Positions 1-7,867 of a stretch of DNA of 64,000 bases are shown piece after piece. Under the pieces are notes generated by a model. That model did not search any database, was not told the DNA's origin, and was given only the letters and a program-made list of their open reading frames with translations. Each line of letters starts with the position of its first letter. The stretch's first letter is position 1. Both the position numbers and the translations under genes were made by a program. This stretch comes from Pyrinomonadaceae bacterium MAG19_C2-C3 (GTDB taxonomy: Bacteria > Acidobacteriota > Blastocatellia > Pyrinomonadales > Pyrinomonadaceae), in assembly GCA_024330265.1 (NCBI GenBank), contig JANDLT010000023.1, positions 1 to 64,000 of the forward strand, in the 5' to 3' direction.

Positions 1-265
1 GTCCCCGCGCACGGCGGGCATCGCCCGCCTCCAAACGGGCGATTATTTTCCTAACTTAATGCCATTGCCCCGAAGGGGATACATTCAATAGCGTCGGGCA
101 ACGCCCGACGAACGGAGTAAGTTCTGAAAGGGTCGAATAATCCGGTGGTGATGCGACTTTCAGTTTCTCAGACGTAGGGCGATGCCCTACGCTATTGAAT
201 CCGTCGCTTTCAGCGACAAAAGATATTTTTCAGACACGCTCTTAAAGCCTTAACAGAGAATTGCA
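1..265. repeat. Intergenic inverted-repeat element, copy 1
   Basis: No gene is seen here. The stretch is built of short palindromic modules: a CCCCGAAGGGG core near 72, GTCGGGCAACGCCCGAC near 93, GTAGGGCGATGCCCTAC near 174, and GTCGCTTTCAGCGAC near 203. The phrase TTCAATAGCGT occurs near 86 and again inverted near 190. The same modules in the same order occur at about 16545-16757, so this is a dispersed non-coding repeat family. It ends about 20 bases before kdsA and may lie in its leader. Confidence 0.7.
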
Positions 266-1114
266 ATGAATGAAGTCTCGAATATCAACGTCACACCGTT
301 CACCGTCGGCGACGTACATTTCGGTGATGGACGCCTCGCCGTTATCGCGGGAACATGCGTCATCGAATCGCAGGAACATGCTTTGATGGTGGCGCGCGAG
401 TGTGCGGCGTCGGCGCGCCGCGTCGGTGTGGATTACGTTTTCAAAGCATCGTTCGATAAAGCCAATCGCTCATCGCATAAAAGTTTTCGCGGGCTTGGAA
501 TGGAAGCCGGATTGGAAGTTTTGGCGCACATCAAAAAAGAAATCGATGTTCCCGTGACGACCGATGTGCATGACGCCGCGCAGGTCGAGCGTGTCGCGGC
601 GGTCGTGGACATGCTTCAGATTCCGGCGTTCCTGTGTCGTCAAACCGATTTACTTCACGCGGCGGCGCGCACGGGGCGCGCGGTCAACGTCAAAAAAGGT
701 CAGTTTCTCGCTCCGCACGACGCCGCGAACATCGTCGAGAAAATGCGCGCCGCCGGATGTGAAAAACTTCTTCTGACCGAACGCGGCGCGAGTTTCGGAT
801 ATAACAATCTCGTCGTTGATATGCGCTCACTCGTGATTATGCGCGGCTTCGGCGTTCCCGTCGTGTTGGATGCGACGCACTCTTTGCAACTTCCCGGCGG
901 GCTGGGACATGCAACGGGCGGTCAACCGCAGTTCATCGAACCGCTTGCCCGTGCCGGAGTCGCGTGTGGAGTTGATGCCGTGTTCTTGGAAGTCCACGAC
1001 CGCCCGCGCGAAGCTTTGTCCGATGCGACGACGCAATATCCGCTCGACCGATTCGAGTCGCTCATCGCCAAACTCGCGGCATTGCACGAGGTCGTGCATA
1101 GCGACCAAGCATGA
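266..1114 (+). CDS. kdsA: 3-deoxy-8-phosphooctulonate synthase (KdsA)
   Basis: Condenses arabinose-5-phosphate with phosphoenolpyruvate to Kdo-8-phosphate, a cytoplasmic step of lipopolysaccharide core synthesis. The 282-residue protein has the usual KdsA length and the DAHP/KDO8P synthase barrel signatures: AGTCVIES near residue 29, the FKASFDKANRSS substrate loop near 60, TDVHD near 100, QIPAFLCRQTDLL near 118 and the DATHSLQLPGG stretch near 203. The ATG at 266 follows GAGAA (254-258). The kdsC phosphatase that acts on its product lies 2.4 kb downstream on the same strand, separated only by a secreted peptidase-like gene, so the three probably form one operon. Confident from sequence signatures. 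Confidence 0.96.
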   Translation: MNEVSNINVTPFTVGDVHFGDGRLAVIAGTCVIESQEHALMVARECAASARRVGVDYVFKASFDKANRSSHKSFRGLGMEAGLEVLAHIKKEIDVPVTTDVHDAAQVERVAAVVDMLQIPAFLCRQTDLLHAAARTGRAVNVKKGQFLAPHDAANIVEKMRAAGCEKLLLTERGASFGYNNLVVDMRSLVIMRGFGVPVVLDATHSLQLPGGLGHATGGQPQFIEPLARAGVACGVDAVFLEVHDRPREALSDATTQYPLDRFESLIAKLAALHEVVHSDQA

Positions 1115-1156
1115 GACGTGTACCGTTTCTACCTGAAGCCATTTTTACCCGGAGTT

Positions 1157-3550
1157 ATGAAGATTTTAATGAAGTATAAATCCCGTGTGTCCGCGTTCGT
1201 TGTCCTGTGCGTAATGTTATCCGGTGCGATGAATGCCCGCGCACAAGTCGCGGGCATCTCGGCATTACCGACGCAAGACGGAGTGCGCGCGGCGGCGGCT
1301 TATAAGATTTTGAAATACGACATCGCGGTTCAGCTACCCGCCGCGTCAGCCACGTCCGCCGCCGACCGCGCGATGAGCGTGACCGCGACCCTTGACGCAC
1401 GCAATGTTGGAAACGGTGCGGGCAGAACTTTCACCGTCCGCTTAAATACGGCAACGGAGATGCGCGCCGTGCAAGTCGGTGGGGCAGCCGCGACGTTCAC
1501 CAAACGCCTTGATGAGCGCGCAAAGCTTCAGCAAATCACGGTCGCTCTGCCTTCGCCCATCGCACCGAACGCGACCTTGAGCGTGCGCTTCGAGTATCGC
1601 CTTCCGGTGGAGCGCAATTCCGGTTTGCTCGCCGTTGGTGTTGACGGAGCGCAGGCTTTGCCTTTGTCATCGTGGTATCCGACGCCGAACACGCTTGTGT
1701 CGCCGCGCGGTCTGGACAGCGCGCCGTTTCGCTTAACCGTGACCACACCGAACGCGGGCGACACCTTGATTTCATCCGGGCGCAGTGTCAACGCCAACAC
1801 ATATGAACAGTCGCTTGACACGCAACCGTTCTTCTTAACGGGGAAGTGGACAAGCATCGAAAGTGACGCGAACACGCGAGCCTTTATGTTTGAAGGAGCG
1901 CGTCCCGAAGAACGTGCGCGGGCGGATGAGATGTTAAAACTCGCCATTGCCGCCCGCGCGTTCTTTTCGCAGACGCTCGGCGGGATGGTTGATGTTCCGG
2001 TGCGCGTCGTCGCCGTGCGGCGTGGTGCGGGCTACGACAATACGGGAACGATTTTGATTGACGCGAGTGCTTTTCGTCGTTCGCGTCTTGATGCCGCGAC
2101 CGCCGTCACCATCGCGGAAGGCATCGCGCATTTATGGATTGGTGGCACGACACCCATCGGCGGTGAAGGCGCGGGCGTCGTCCGCGAAGGATTGACCCGA
2201 TACCTTGCGACCTTGTTTATCGAAAAACAGTTCGGTGCGGAAGCTGCCGCCGCCGAACGCACGCGCTCACGTCTGGCGTATCTCCCGGTCGCCAACCGCG
2301 ACGCGCCGTTAAGCGATGCGTCCGCGCAGTTCGATACCTATTACACGTCCGTCACCAACAAGGGCGCGCTCATCTGGAACTTAATCGAAAACACTTTAGG
2401 GCGCGAAAGAATGCTTCGCGTGTTAGCCGCGCAAGTTCAGAATGCACGCGCCGATAAGAGCGAAGCCGACTCCGCGCCGCTCACGCTCGATGCTTTGCGT
2501 GCCGCCCTCATCGCGGAAGCCGGAAGCGCGGGTGCGACGATGACGAAGCTTCTCGCGCATGGCTTCGACCAACCGACCGACATGGATTTGCTCATCGGCG
2601 TGCCGCAACAACGCGGGGGAGAATACGTCGCCGCTTTGCGAAACACGGGCAGCCTCGATGCCCTCGTCGCCGTCAGTGCGACGCTGGCGAATGGCGAACG
2701 ATTGAACGTCACGACGACCGTACCGGCGCGCGACTTCGGCGAAGCGCGCTTCCGAACCGCGTCGCCGCCCGTGCGCGTCGAAGTTGACCCGCAAAAGATT
2801 TACCCGCAACTCGATTACTCAAACGATGTCGCCCCGGCGCGCGTCGCTTCGGTTGATGACCCGCTAAATGAAGCGAACCGTCTTATCGCCCGTTCCGATT
2901 TCGCGGCGGCGGAAATCAACGCGCGTGAAGCTTTGCTTCGCACGCCGAACATGAGCGAAGCCCGCACCTTGCTCGCACGCGCTCTGCTCGGCGCGAACAA
3001 ACTGGACGCGGCGGAAGCCGAGTTTCGTCGTGTGCTTGAAGCTCCGCTTCCGTCCGCTTCGTCGCTCGCGTGGGCGAACATCGGCTTGGGCGACATCGCG
3101 CGCACGCGCGGTCAGATACCGGAAGCCGCGCGCCGTTACGATGAAGCCGCGCGCACCGATGCCGAATACGCGACGACCTTCGCGGCGCGCAATCGTCGCC
3201 TTCAAACCGAAGGACAAGCCGCCGTCGCCGCACCCGTTGATGAAGCCGTGCGCGCATTCGTGACGCGCTTCGACGCGGCGATTAAATCCGGTCGCCGCGC
3301 CGACATCGAAGCCCTCGTCGCGTCCGGTGAGATACCGGATTTCGCCAAAGGCATCGCCGGAAATCAACCGGAAGTGTGGACGACGCGCGTGCTTCGCACC
3401 GAAGCTTTGAGCGCGAATTTAATCGCGGCGGACGTGCAATTTACAACCCGCGTGCTGGGCGTTGACAAGGAAGGTCCGGCATTGATGCTCTTAGTTCGTG
3501 ATAATGGAAACTTAAAACTCGCGGCGTTCCCGATTTTTGAGGTGCGCTAA
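1157..3550 (+). CDS. Exported M1-peptidase-like protein with C-terminal TPR region; zinc site degenerate
   Basis: A 797-residue secreted protein. An open frame extends up to a GTG at 1118, but the ATG at 1157 has GGAG just upstream and gives a clean signal peptide ending at ARAQ. Residues about 40-200 resemble the N-terminal beta domain of M1 aminopeptidases and about 250-430 the gluzincin catalytic fold. Where M1 enzymes have HExxH followed by a distant Glu, this protein reads AEGIAHLWIG and then REGLTRYLA: the second His and the distal Glu are kept, while the first His and catalytic Glu are lost. It is therefore probably not an active metallopeptidase. The region from about 575 (NRLIARSDFAAAEINAREAL) contains two or three TPR-like helices. 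It sits between kdsA and kdsC and may serve in the envelope; its function is unknown. Confidence 0.72.
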   Translation: MKILMKYKSRVSAFVVLCVMLSGAMNARAQVAGISALPTQDGVRAAAAYKILKYDIAVQLPAASATSAADRAMSVTATLDARNVGNGAGRTFTVRLNTATEMRAVQVGGAAATFTKRLDERAKLQQITVALPSPIAPNATLSVRFEYRLPVERNSGLLAVGVDGAQALPLSSWYPTPNTLVSPRGLDSAPFRLTVTTPNAGDTLISSGRSVNANTYEQSLDTQPFFLTGKWTSIESDANTRAFMFEGARPEERARADEMLKLAIAARAFFSQTLGGMVDVPVRVVAVRRGAGYDNTGTILIDASAFRRSRLDAATAVTIAEGIAHLWIGGTTPIGGEGAGVVREGLTRYLATLFIEKQFGAEAAAAERTRSRLAYLPVANRDAPLSDASAQFDTYYTSVTNKGALIWNLIENTLGRERMLRVLAAQVQNARADKSEADSAPLTLDALRAALIAEAGSAGATMTKLLAHGFDQPTDMDLLIGVPQQRGGEYVAALRNTGSLDALVAVSATLANGERLNVTTTVPARDFGEARFRTASPPVRVEVDPQKIYPQLDYSNDVAPARVASVDDPLNEANRLIARSDFAAAEINAREALLRTPNMSEARTLLARALLGANKLDAAEAEFRRVLEAPLPSASSLAWANIGLGDIARTRGQIPEAARRYDEAARTDAEYATTFAARNRRLQTEGQAAVAAPVDEAVRAFVTRFDAAIKSGRRADIEALVASGEIPDFAKGIAGNQPEVWTTRVLRTEALSANLIAADVQFTTRVLGVDKEGPALMLLVRDNGNLKLAAFPIFEVR

Positions 3551-3557
3551 AAACGCT

Positions 3558-4100
3558 ATGACGATTTCATTAAACACGCATGAGATTGACCGCCGCGCGC
3601 AAGCCATTAAATTATTGTTAATGGATTGTGACGGCGTGTTGACCGACGGGCGCATTACGCTCATCGGTGACGACGATGAACAGAAAAGCTTTCACACGCG
3701 CGACGGTCACGCTTTGGTGTTATGGCATCGCGCGGGTCTTCGCTCCGGCATCATCTCCGGCAATAAGTCGTCGGCGGTTGAGCGTCGGGCGCGTAATTTG
3801 AAAATCGAATTTGTGCGACAGGGTTCGCTAAACAAAATCGAAGCTTTCGATGAGATTCTAAAGTTGGCGCATGTCGAAGCCCGCGAAGTCGCTTACATCG
3901 GTGATGACGTGGTTGATGTTCCTTTGATACGTCAATCGGGACTCGGCATCGCGGTTGCCGATGCCGTCGAAGAAGCACGCGCCTTCGCGCATCTGACGAC
4001 CGACGCGCGTGGCGGCTTCGGTGCGGTGCGCGAATCGGTAGAGTTTCTGCTGAAAGCGCAAGGGCGTTGGACGGGATTGATGCGACGTTATACGGAGTAA
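3558..4100 (+). CDS. kdsC: 3-deoxy-D-manno-octulosonate 8-phosphate phosphatase (KdsC)
   Basis: HAD-family phosphatase that releases phosphate from Kdo-8-phosphate, the step after KdsA. The 180-residue length fits KdsC. It has the class-C0 HAD layout without a cap domain: motif I MDCDGVLTDG near residue 21, motif II SGNKSS near 67, Lys in NKIEAF near 93, and motif IV YIGDDVVDVPL near 114. An upstream TTG at 3537 would overlap the preceding gene; the ATG at 3558 leaves 7 bases and matches family starts, so it is preferred. It is the third gene of the likely kdsA operon. Confidence 0.93.
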   Translation: MTISLNTHEIDRRAQAIKLLLMDCDGVLTDGRITLIGDDDEQKSFHTRDGHALVLWHRAGLRSGIISGNKSSAVERRARNLKIEFVRQGSLNKIEAFDEILKLAHVEAREVAYIGDDVVDVPLIRQSGLGIAVADAVEEARAFAHLTTDARGGFGAVRESVEFLLKAQGRWTGLMRRYTE

Positions 4101-4191
4101 AGATTTTATCCACGAATCACACGAAGCGGCACGAAACAAAGCCGGATTCCTTTGAGCGTTCCTACTTCGTGTTGATTCGTGGATAAAATCT
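4101..4191. repeat. Palindromic intergenic element (TTTTATCCACGAAT family), copy 1
   Basis: Arms at 4101-4126 (begins AGATTTTATCCACGAATCAC) and 4165-4191 are inverted copies with one or two mismatches, enclosing about 38 bases. A related palindrome lies at 43209-43305. It follows the kdsC stop directly and could act as a transcript-end hairpin; there is no T-run, so it is called a repeat. Confidence 0.75.
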
Positions 4192-4264
4192 TTCTTGTCT
4201 TATCCTGAACTGACGTTAAGCTAAGATAAAGTTAAATGAGAAAAGCAAGGAAAGTAAGATTGAG

Positions 4265-4687
4265 ATGAGCGAGAACAACACGATTCTTTTCGTCGAAGAT
4301 ACCGCCGACACGCGCGACCTCGTTGAGTTCGGGTTGCGCTACGAAGGCTTGCAGGTGACGACGGCGCAGACCGCCGAAGAGGGAGCGAGCATTGCGCGTG
4401 GGCAAGAGTTCGCGTTGATTCTGCTTGATGTCGGCTTGCCGGACAAAGACGGTCTGGAATTGTGCCGCGAGATACGACGCTTCAATTCGCACACGCCGAT
4501 TCTGTTTTTCACCGCGTTCGCCGATTTGCTCGACCACGAAGAAGCGAAGCGCGCGGGGGCACAAGGCTGTCTTCGCAAGCCGGAAGACACGAGTCGCCTC
4601 GCGCCAATCATCAAAGCCTTGATTGCGAAACGAACCACCGAAGCTTCCACTTCGGATACGGAGCATCAAGCCGCATCGCCGGACTAA
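4265..4687 (+). CDS. Stand-alone response regulator receiver protein
   Basis: A 140-residue CheY-like receiver with no output domain. The conserved residues are visible: paired acids in FVEDTADTRD near residue 10, the phosphoacceptor Asp in LILLDVGLPDKDG near 53, Thr in ILFFTAFAD near 82 and Lys in CLRKPED near 105. The last 20 residues are a polar Ser/Thr-rich tail. No histidine kinase is nearby, so its partner is unknown. The ATG at 4265 is preceded by GATTGAG. Short receivers of this kind often pass phosphate or act by protein contact; the pathway cannot be told from this window. Confidence 0.9.
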   Translation: MSENNTILFVEDTADTRDLVEFGLRYEGLQVTTAQTAEEGASIARGQEFALILLDVGLPDKDGLELCREIRRFNSHTPILFFTAFADLLDHEEAKRAGAQGCLRKPEDTSRLAPIIKALIAKRTTEASTSDTEHQAASPD

Positions 4688-4775
4688 ATTCCGCGCTCGA
4701 TGCTCATGCGCCTTTGATTGTCTTCTGAAGATGAATTAAAGCCAAATGTGTATTTCACGCCGGAGGTGAAACCGA

Positions 4776-5204
4776 ATGTACTGTCGCCATTGCGGAGCGG
4801 AAGTCGGAAGTGAACAAAAGCACTGCAAGAAGTGCGGGGCAAAACAACTCGTAGGCAGGGACACGGACGAAAACCCCGCGTCCGGGAATAACGAACTCGC
4901 AATAATTACGAAGATATTTATCGCGGTATGTTTCGTTTTGATGTTCGTCGCCGGAATCCAAATGCTGGGTAATGATAATTACTTGGGATTGATTGCCGTT
5001 ATATTAGGATTCGGTTCGCTAATCTACGGGCTGTTCTGGTGGCAGAGCAGACAGGCTACCCGCTTCCAGAAAAGCAAACCGGACTCCGGGAGGGAACTTG
5101 GCTCCGAAGATGAAAAGCTACTCCTTTCGGGCAAGGAACAATTTAGCGTGACCGAAGAAGCTACTAGAAAACTCGAATCCGCTAAACTGCGTGGAAAACA
5201 TTGA
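4776..5204 (+). CDS. Zinc-ribbon membrane protein
   Basis: A 142-residue protein that begins with a rubredoxin-like zinc ribbon, MYCRHCGAEV followed by HCKKCGAKQ (two CxxC pairs within 25 residues). Two hydrophobic segments follow, near 46-66 (IFIAVCFVLMFVAG) and 71-90 (YLGLIAVILGFGSLIYG), and a charged cytoplasmic tail. The ribbon plus two TM helices is a common but functionally undefined architecture in Acidobacteriota; a second member lies at 12346. A GGAGG at 4762-4766 supports the ATG. It stands alone between the receiver gene and tRNA-Gly. Confidence 0.75.
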   Translation: MYCRHCGAEVGSEQKHCKKCGAKQLVGRDTDENPASGNNELAIITKIFIAVCFVLMFVAGIQMLGNDNYLGLIAVILGFGSLIYGLFWWQSRQATRFQKSKPDSGRELGSEDEKLLLSGKEQFSVTEEATRKLESAKLRGKH

Positions 5205-5280
5205 ATCAATGAAAAGATGTGGTTCTACTAAAATGTTTGACACCCGGCGAAGCGTGTTAGTATCTTGCTTCTTAAATCGC

Positions 5281-5353
5281 GCGGGCATAGCTCAGTTGGT
5301 AGAGCGTCGGTTTCCCAAACCGGAGGTCGCGGGTTCGAGACCCGTTGCCCGCT
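5281..5353 (+). tRNA. tRNA-Gly (anticodon CCC)
   Basis: A full cloverleaf can be folded: acceptor GCGGGCA (5281-5287) pairs with TGCCCGC (5346-5352), D stem GCTC/GAGC, anticodon stem TCGGT/ACCGG around loop TTCCCAA with anticodon CCC at 5314-5316, and T arm GCGGG-TTCGAGA-CCCGT. The discriminator base is T at 5353 and CCA is not encoded. It decodes GGG. Confidence 0.95.
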
Positions 5354-5423
5354 TGTTGGAATAGGATGACAACACGATTCACGTCACTTAAAGTTTTACA
5401 AAGGAAGGTTAAGGAAATTGATT

Positions 5424-6152
5424 ATGAAAAAAGAGATACAAACAGGTTTATGCGCGATTGCGCTGGCGGCATCGTCAATCGCGTGCGCTCAAACGGCAAA
5501 CAATAATGCTTATACCGCGAACGCCAACAACGCGAACATGACCGCAACGACCATGACTCCGCAGACGGGGATGCAGACGGGCAGCACCGTATCTATGGAT
5601 GATTCGACCATGACCGTTACGGAAGAGAACGGCGTCAAAACCGAAACGCGCACATTCAATAATCCGAACAGCAGCGTTAAGCGCGTCGTCGTCCGAACCG
5701 ATAGAAACAACCGCCGCACGGCGCGCGTCGTCTATCGTGACGACACCGAACGCGACTTGCCGGATAACGCAGTTGAAAGCGCGCTTCGTGATACGGGCGA
5801 CGCGCTGGCGACGGCGGGCGGCTACGTCGTGGATAAAACCGGCGACGCTTACGATGCTACAAAGAGTGCCGTCGGGACGGGGATTGATGCGACCAAAGAC
5901 GCCGCCGGAACGGTGAGAGACGCTTCGGGCAGAGTCATCGAACGCACGGCGGAAGTCGGCGGAACGGTCGTTGATAAAACCAAAGATGTCGGCAGCACGG
6001 TCGTCGAAGGCACGAAATCGGGAGCGCAAGCCGTCGGTTCGGGTGCGAAAACCGGAGCTAAAGCAGTCGGTGAAGGTGCGAAAACCGTCGGTGAGAAAAC
6101 CGTCGAAGGTACAAAGAAAGTCGGCAACAAAGTTAAAGACGTTATTAACTAA
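5424..6152 (+). CDS. Exported protein with LEA-like amphipathic repeats
   Basis: A 242-residue protein with a signal peptide (MKKEIQTGLCAIALAASSIACAQ), an Asn/Thr-rich linker, a middle section around VKRVVVRTDRNNRR, and a C-terminal third of Ala/Gly/Lys/Thr/Val-rich 7- to 11-residue repeats (for example VVDKTKDVGSTVVEGTK). Such repeats resemble group 3 LEA and YtxH-type proteins linked to desiccation or envelope stress; this is a compositional likeness only. AAGGAA at 5411-5416 sets the ATG at 5424; a TTG six bases upstream is less likely. The SIAC signal end could also be read as a weak lipobox. Confidence 0.65.
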   Translation: MKKEIQTGLCAIALAASSIACAQTANNNAYTANANNANMTATTMTPQTGMQTGSTVSMDDSTMTVTEENGVKTETRTFNNPNSSVKRVVVRTDRNNRRTARVVYRDDTERDLPDNAVESALRDTGDALATAGGYVVDKTGDAYDATKSAVGTGIDATKDAAGTVRDASGRVIERTAEVGGTVVDKTKDVGSTVVEGTKSGAQAVGSGAKTGAKAVGEGAKTVGEKTVEGTKKVGNKVKDVIN

Positions 6153-6180
6153 GCCGCTTTCAAGTGATAGGCTTTTTCTC

Positions 6181-6215
6181 AAGCGGGCAATCGTGTACAC
6201 GGCGATTGCCCGCTT
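6181..6215. terminator. Perfect 13-bp hairpin between two genes
   Basis: AAGCGGGCAATCG (6181-6193) and CGATTGCCCGCTT (6203-6215) form a perfect stem around a short loop, 28 bases after the preceding stop codon. There is no long T-run on the plus side, though a GCTTTTTCTC run lies before it. It may end the preceding transcript or work in the leader of the next gene. Confidence 0.5.
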
Positions 6216-6240
6216 CGAGTTTATGAACAGGAGAAGCACG

Positions 6241-6537
6241 ATGAGCGATGCCGGAAAATGGACGATACTGTGTCCGTGTTGCGATGCGACATTGATTATT
6301 GATACCGCGACCGGAGCGGTGATTTCGCACGAAGACAAAAAGAAGCCCATCCCGTCGTTTGAAGAAATGGCGCGCAACCTAAAGCGCGGCGAGCAGACAC
6401 GCGACCAACTTTTCGCGCAAGAACTCAATTCGCAAAAGAACCGTGAGCGCATCCTTGATGAGAAATTTCGTGAAGCGATGAAGCGCGCCGATACGGAGAA
6501 AGATAAACCTTACATCAACCCGCTCGATGTGGATTAA
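6241..6537 (+). CDS. Small conserved-type protein with CPCC motif
   Basis: A 98-residue protein. The frame is open further upstream as a shadow of the previous gene, but AGGAGA at 6229-6234 places the start at the ATG at 6241. The N-terminus reads WTILCPCCDATLIID, a CxxC pair that suggests a half zinc ribbon or redox motif, then a short strand (TGAVISHEDKK) and a long charged helix to the C-terminus. I do not recognise a named family. Cytosolic by composition. Confidence 0.65.
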   Translation: MSDAGKWTILCPCCDATLIIDTATGAVISHEDKKKPIPSFEEMARNLKRGEQTRDQLFAQELNSQKNRERILDEKFREAMKRADTEKDKPYINPLDVD

Positions 6538-6566
6538 GTCTATATACGCGATTGATTCACGCCCTT

Positions 6567-7148
6567 TTACGCCGCTTGATAAAAACTCAATGCCGCGTCG
6601 CCCTGCTTTATCACGCGCCAGCGACGCACATCGCCGAGCGATTCAGGTAAAGGTTTCTTGTGATGATGTTCGACGATAAGCACGCCGTCAGGTTTGAGTA
6701 ATGACGTGGCATCTTCGCCCACGCGAAACTCGCCAAGCACCGGAAGATAATCGGAAGCATATGGCGGGTCATAAAACACAACATCCCAAATTCCGCCTTC
6801 TTTACCCGCCGCCGATTTACGATGCGCGCGACGCAGGAAATCCGCCGCATCGCTCATCACGACTTCGCTTCGTTCCTCTTCAACACGGCACAAATCAAGA
6901 TTTTCCTCGACGAGAGCGCACATCTTCCGCGAGCGTTCAACGAACGTCACGAAGCTTGCCCCGCGCGATAAAGCCTCAATCCCAATCGCCCCCGTTCCGG
7001 CGCACAAATCCAAACACCGCGCGTCCACGATGCGCGGCGCAAGCACATTAAAAAGCGTCTCGCGCAAACGGTCGGCTGTCGGGCGCACATCAAGCGACGG
7101 CGGGCTTTTCAGCGTGCGCCCGCGATATTCTCCGGCAATAACGCGCAT
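6567..7148 (-). CDS. rsmD: 16S rRNA (guanine966-N2)-methyltransferase (RsmD)
   Basis: Methylates G966 of 16S rRNA in the assembled small subunit using S-adenosylmethionine. The 193-residue protein starts MRVIAGEYRGR, the hallmark N-terminus of RsmD, followed by RPTADRLRETLFN, the SAM-binding LDLCAGTGAIGIEALSRGA near residue 48 and the catalytic DVVFYDPPY near 120. The frame stays open eight codons upstream into the end of an insertion element, but the ATG at 7148 is the family start. The element ends nine bases before that ATG, and no Shine-Dalgarno is visible, so expression may rely on the element. Confidence 0.94.
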   Translation of the reverse strand: MRVIAGEYRGRTLKSPPSLDVRPTADRLRETLFNVLAPRIVDARCLDLCAGTGAIGIEALSRGASFVTFVERSRKMCALVEENLDLCRVEEERSEVVMSDAADFLRRAHRKSAAGKEGGIWDVVFYDPPYASDYLPVLGEFRVGEDATSLLKPDGVLIVEHHHKKPLPESLGDVRRWRVIKQGDAALSFYQAA

Positions 7149-7156
7149 TTTTAATA

Positions 7157-7687
7157 TATAGGACTTACGCAAGGCGCATTTTGACGGACGGGTTTTTCAG
7201 TTGTTGAATGAGATAATCCGACAACTGTCCATGCTTGATTTGATAGACCGTCCGCCTTGTTTCATACATTAGCTCTTTGAACCGACACCACACCAAGAAC
7301 GCACACGCGATGTGGTTGCGCTGAATTCTTTGTTTCCGACACTGACAACTTTCCAACCCCGTCACCTGCTTAACTTCTCTGTGCAATTGCTCAATCTTCC
7401 AACGCACGGCGCACACCTCTTGTGTCTCGGTGGTCGAATCTTGAGTCGGGTCGTTGGTCACGACATAATCCGTGCGGTCAGGGGAGACCACCAGCCGGAA
7501 CAATTGCAGACGATGCCCTTTGGGAAAGTCTTTGGCTGCCGACTGTGGTCGGCAAAGTTGGTCAGCGTGTAATTGATTTGACTACTGAGCAGATATTGGC
7601 AGTAATCAAGGCGTGTCACGGGTGCTTTATTGGGAACAAACATAACGAAAGATTACTTGGTTTTTTAATGCTTGCGTAAGTCCTATA
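7157..7687. mobile_element. Internally deleted, non-autonomous IS (IS4/IS701-like) with intact ends
   Basis: Perfect 16-bp terminal inverted repeats, TATAGGACTTACGCAA at 7157-7172 and its complement at 7672-7687, bound a 531-bp element. The core IR may be AGGACTTACGCAA with a 4-bp ATAT target duplication. Inside lie only the first about 25 and last about 110 residues of a DDE transposase. The result is a MITE-like derivative that could still be moved by a full-length relative elsewhere in the genome. Confidence 0.8.
7165..7643 (-). pseudogene. Transposase remnant of the deleted IS
   Basis: Reading from 7643, the protein begins MFVPNKAPVTRLDYCQYLLS and runs to NFADHS, typical of the start of IS4/IS701-type transposases, then breaks near 7550. 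From there another frame continues as DFPKGHRLQLFRLVVSPDRT, through VRWKIEQLHREVKQVTG (the YREK-like region with the last catalytic Glu) to the stop at 7165. The catalytic core between, with the first two Asp residues, is missing. The junction is both an internal deletion and a frame change, so no active enzyme can be made. Confidence 0.75.
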
Positions 7688-7691
7688 TTAC

Positions 7692-7820
7692 AAGTTATCT
7701 CAAAAATAGCTTTTGATTTCTCTCTGCGATTCTCTGCGTCTTCAACTCTGCGGTACTCTGCGTTAAAAACCTTTTTGACGCAGAGTACCGCAGAGAGAAA
7801 CCATTTTTGAGATAGCTTCT
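7692..7820. repeat. Intergenic inverted repeat rich in CTCTGCG
   Basis: The left arm (about 7694-7766: GTTATCTCAAAAATAGC, then CTCTGCG phrases) and right arm (7778-7820: ACGCAGAGTACCGCAGAGAG, then TTTTTGAGATAGC) are imperfect inverted copies. It lies between two insertion-element remnants. The element at 48205-48331 is similar in style. Confidence 0.7.
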
Positions 7821-7867
7821 AAATAAATTAAGCGGGCAAGCGGACAGTACGGCTGCTATTATCCGGC

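Noticed and set aside
5475-6452. 325-codon open frame on the minus strand
   Set aside because: It is antisense to the LEA-like gene, has a composition that mirrors the plus-strand repeats, and spans an intergenic hairpin. No family features.
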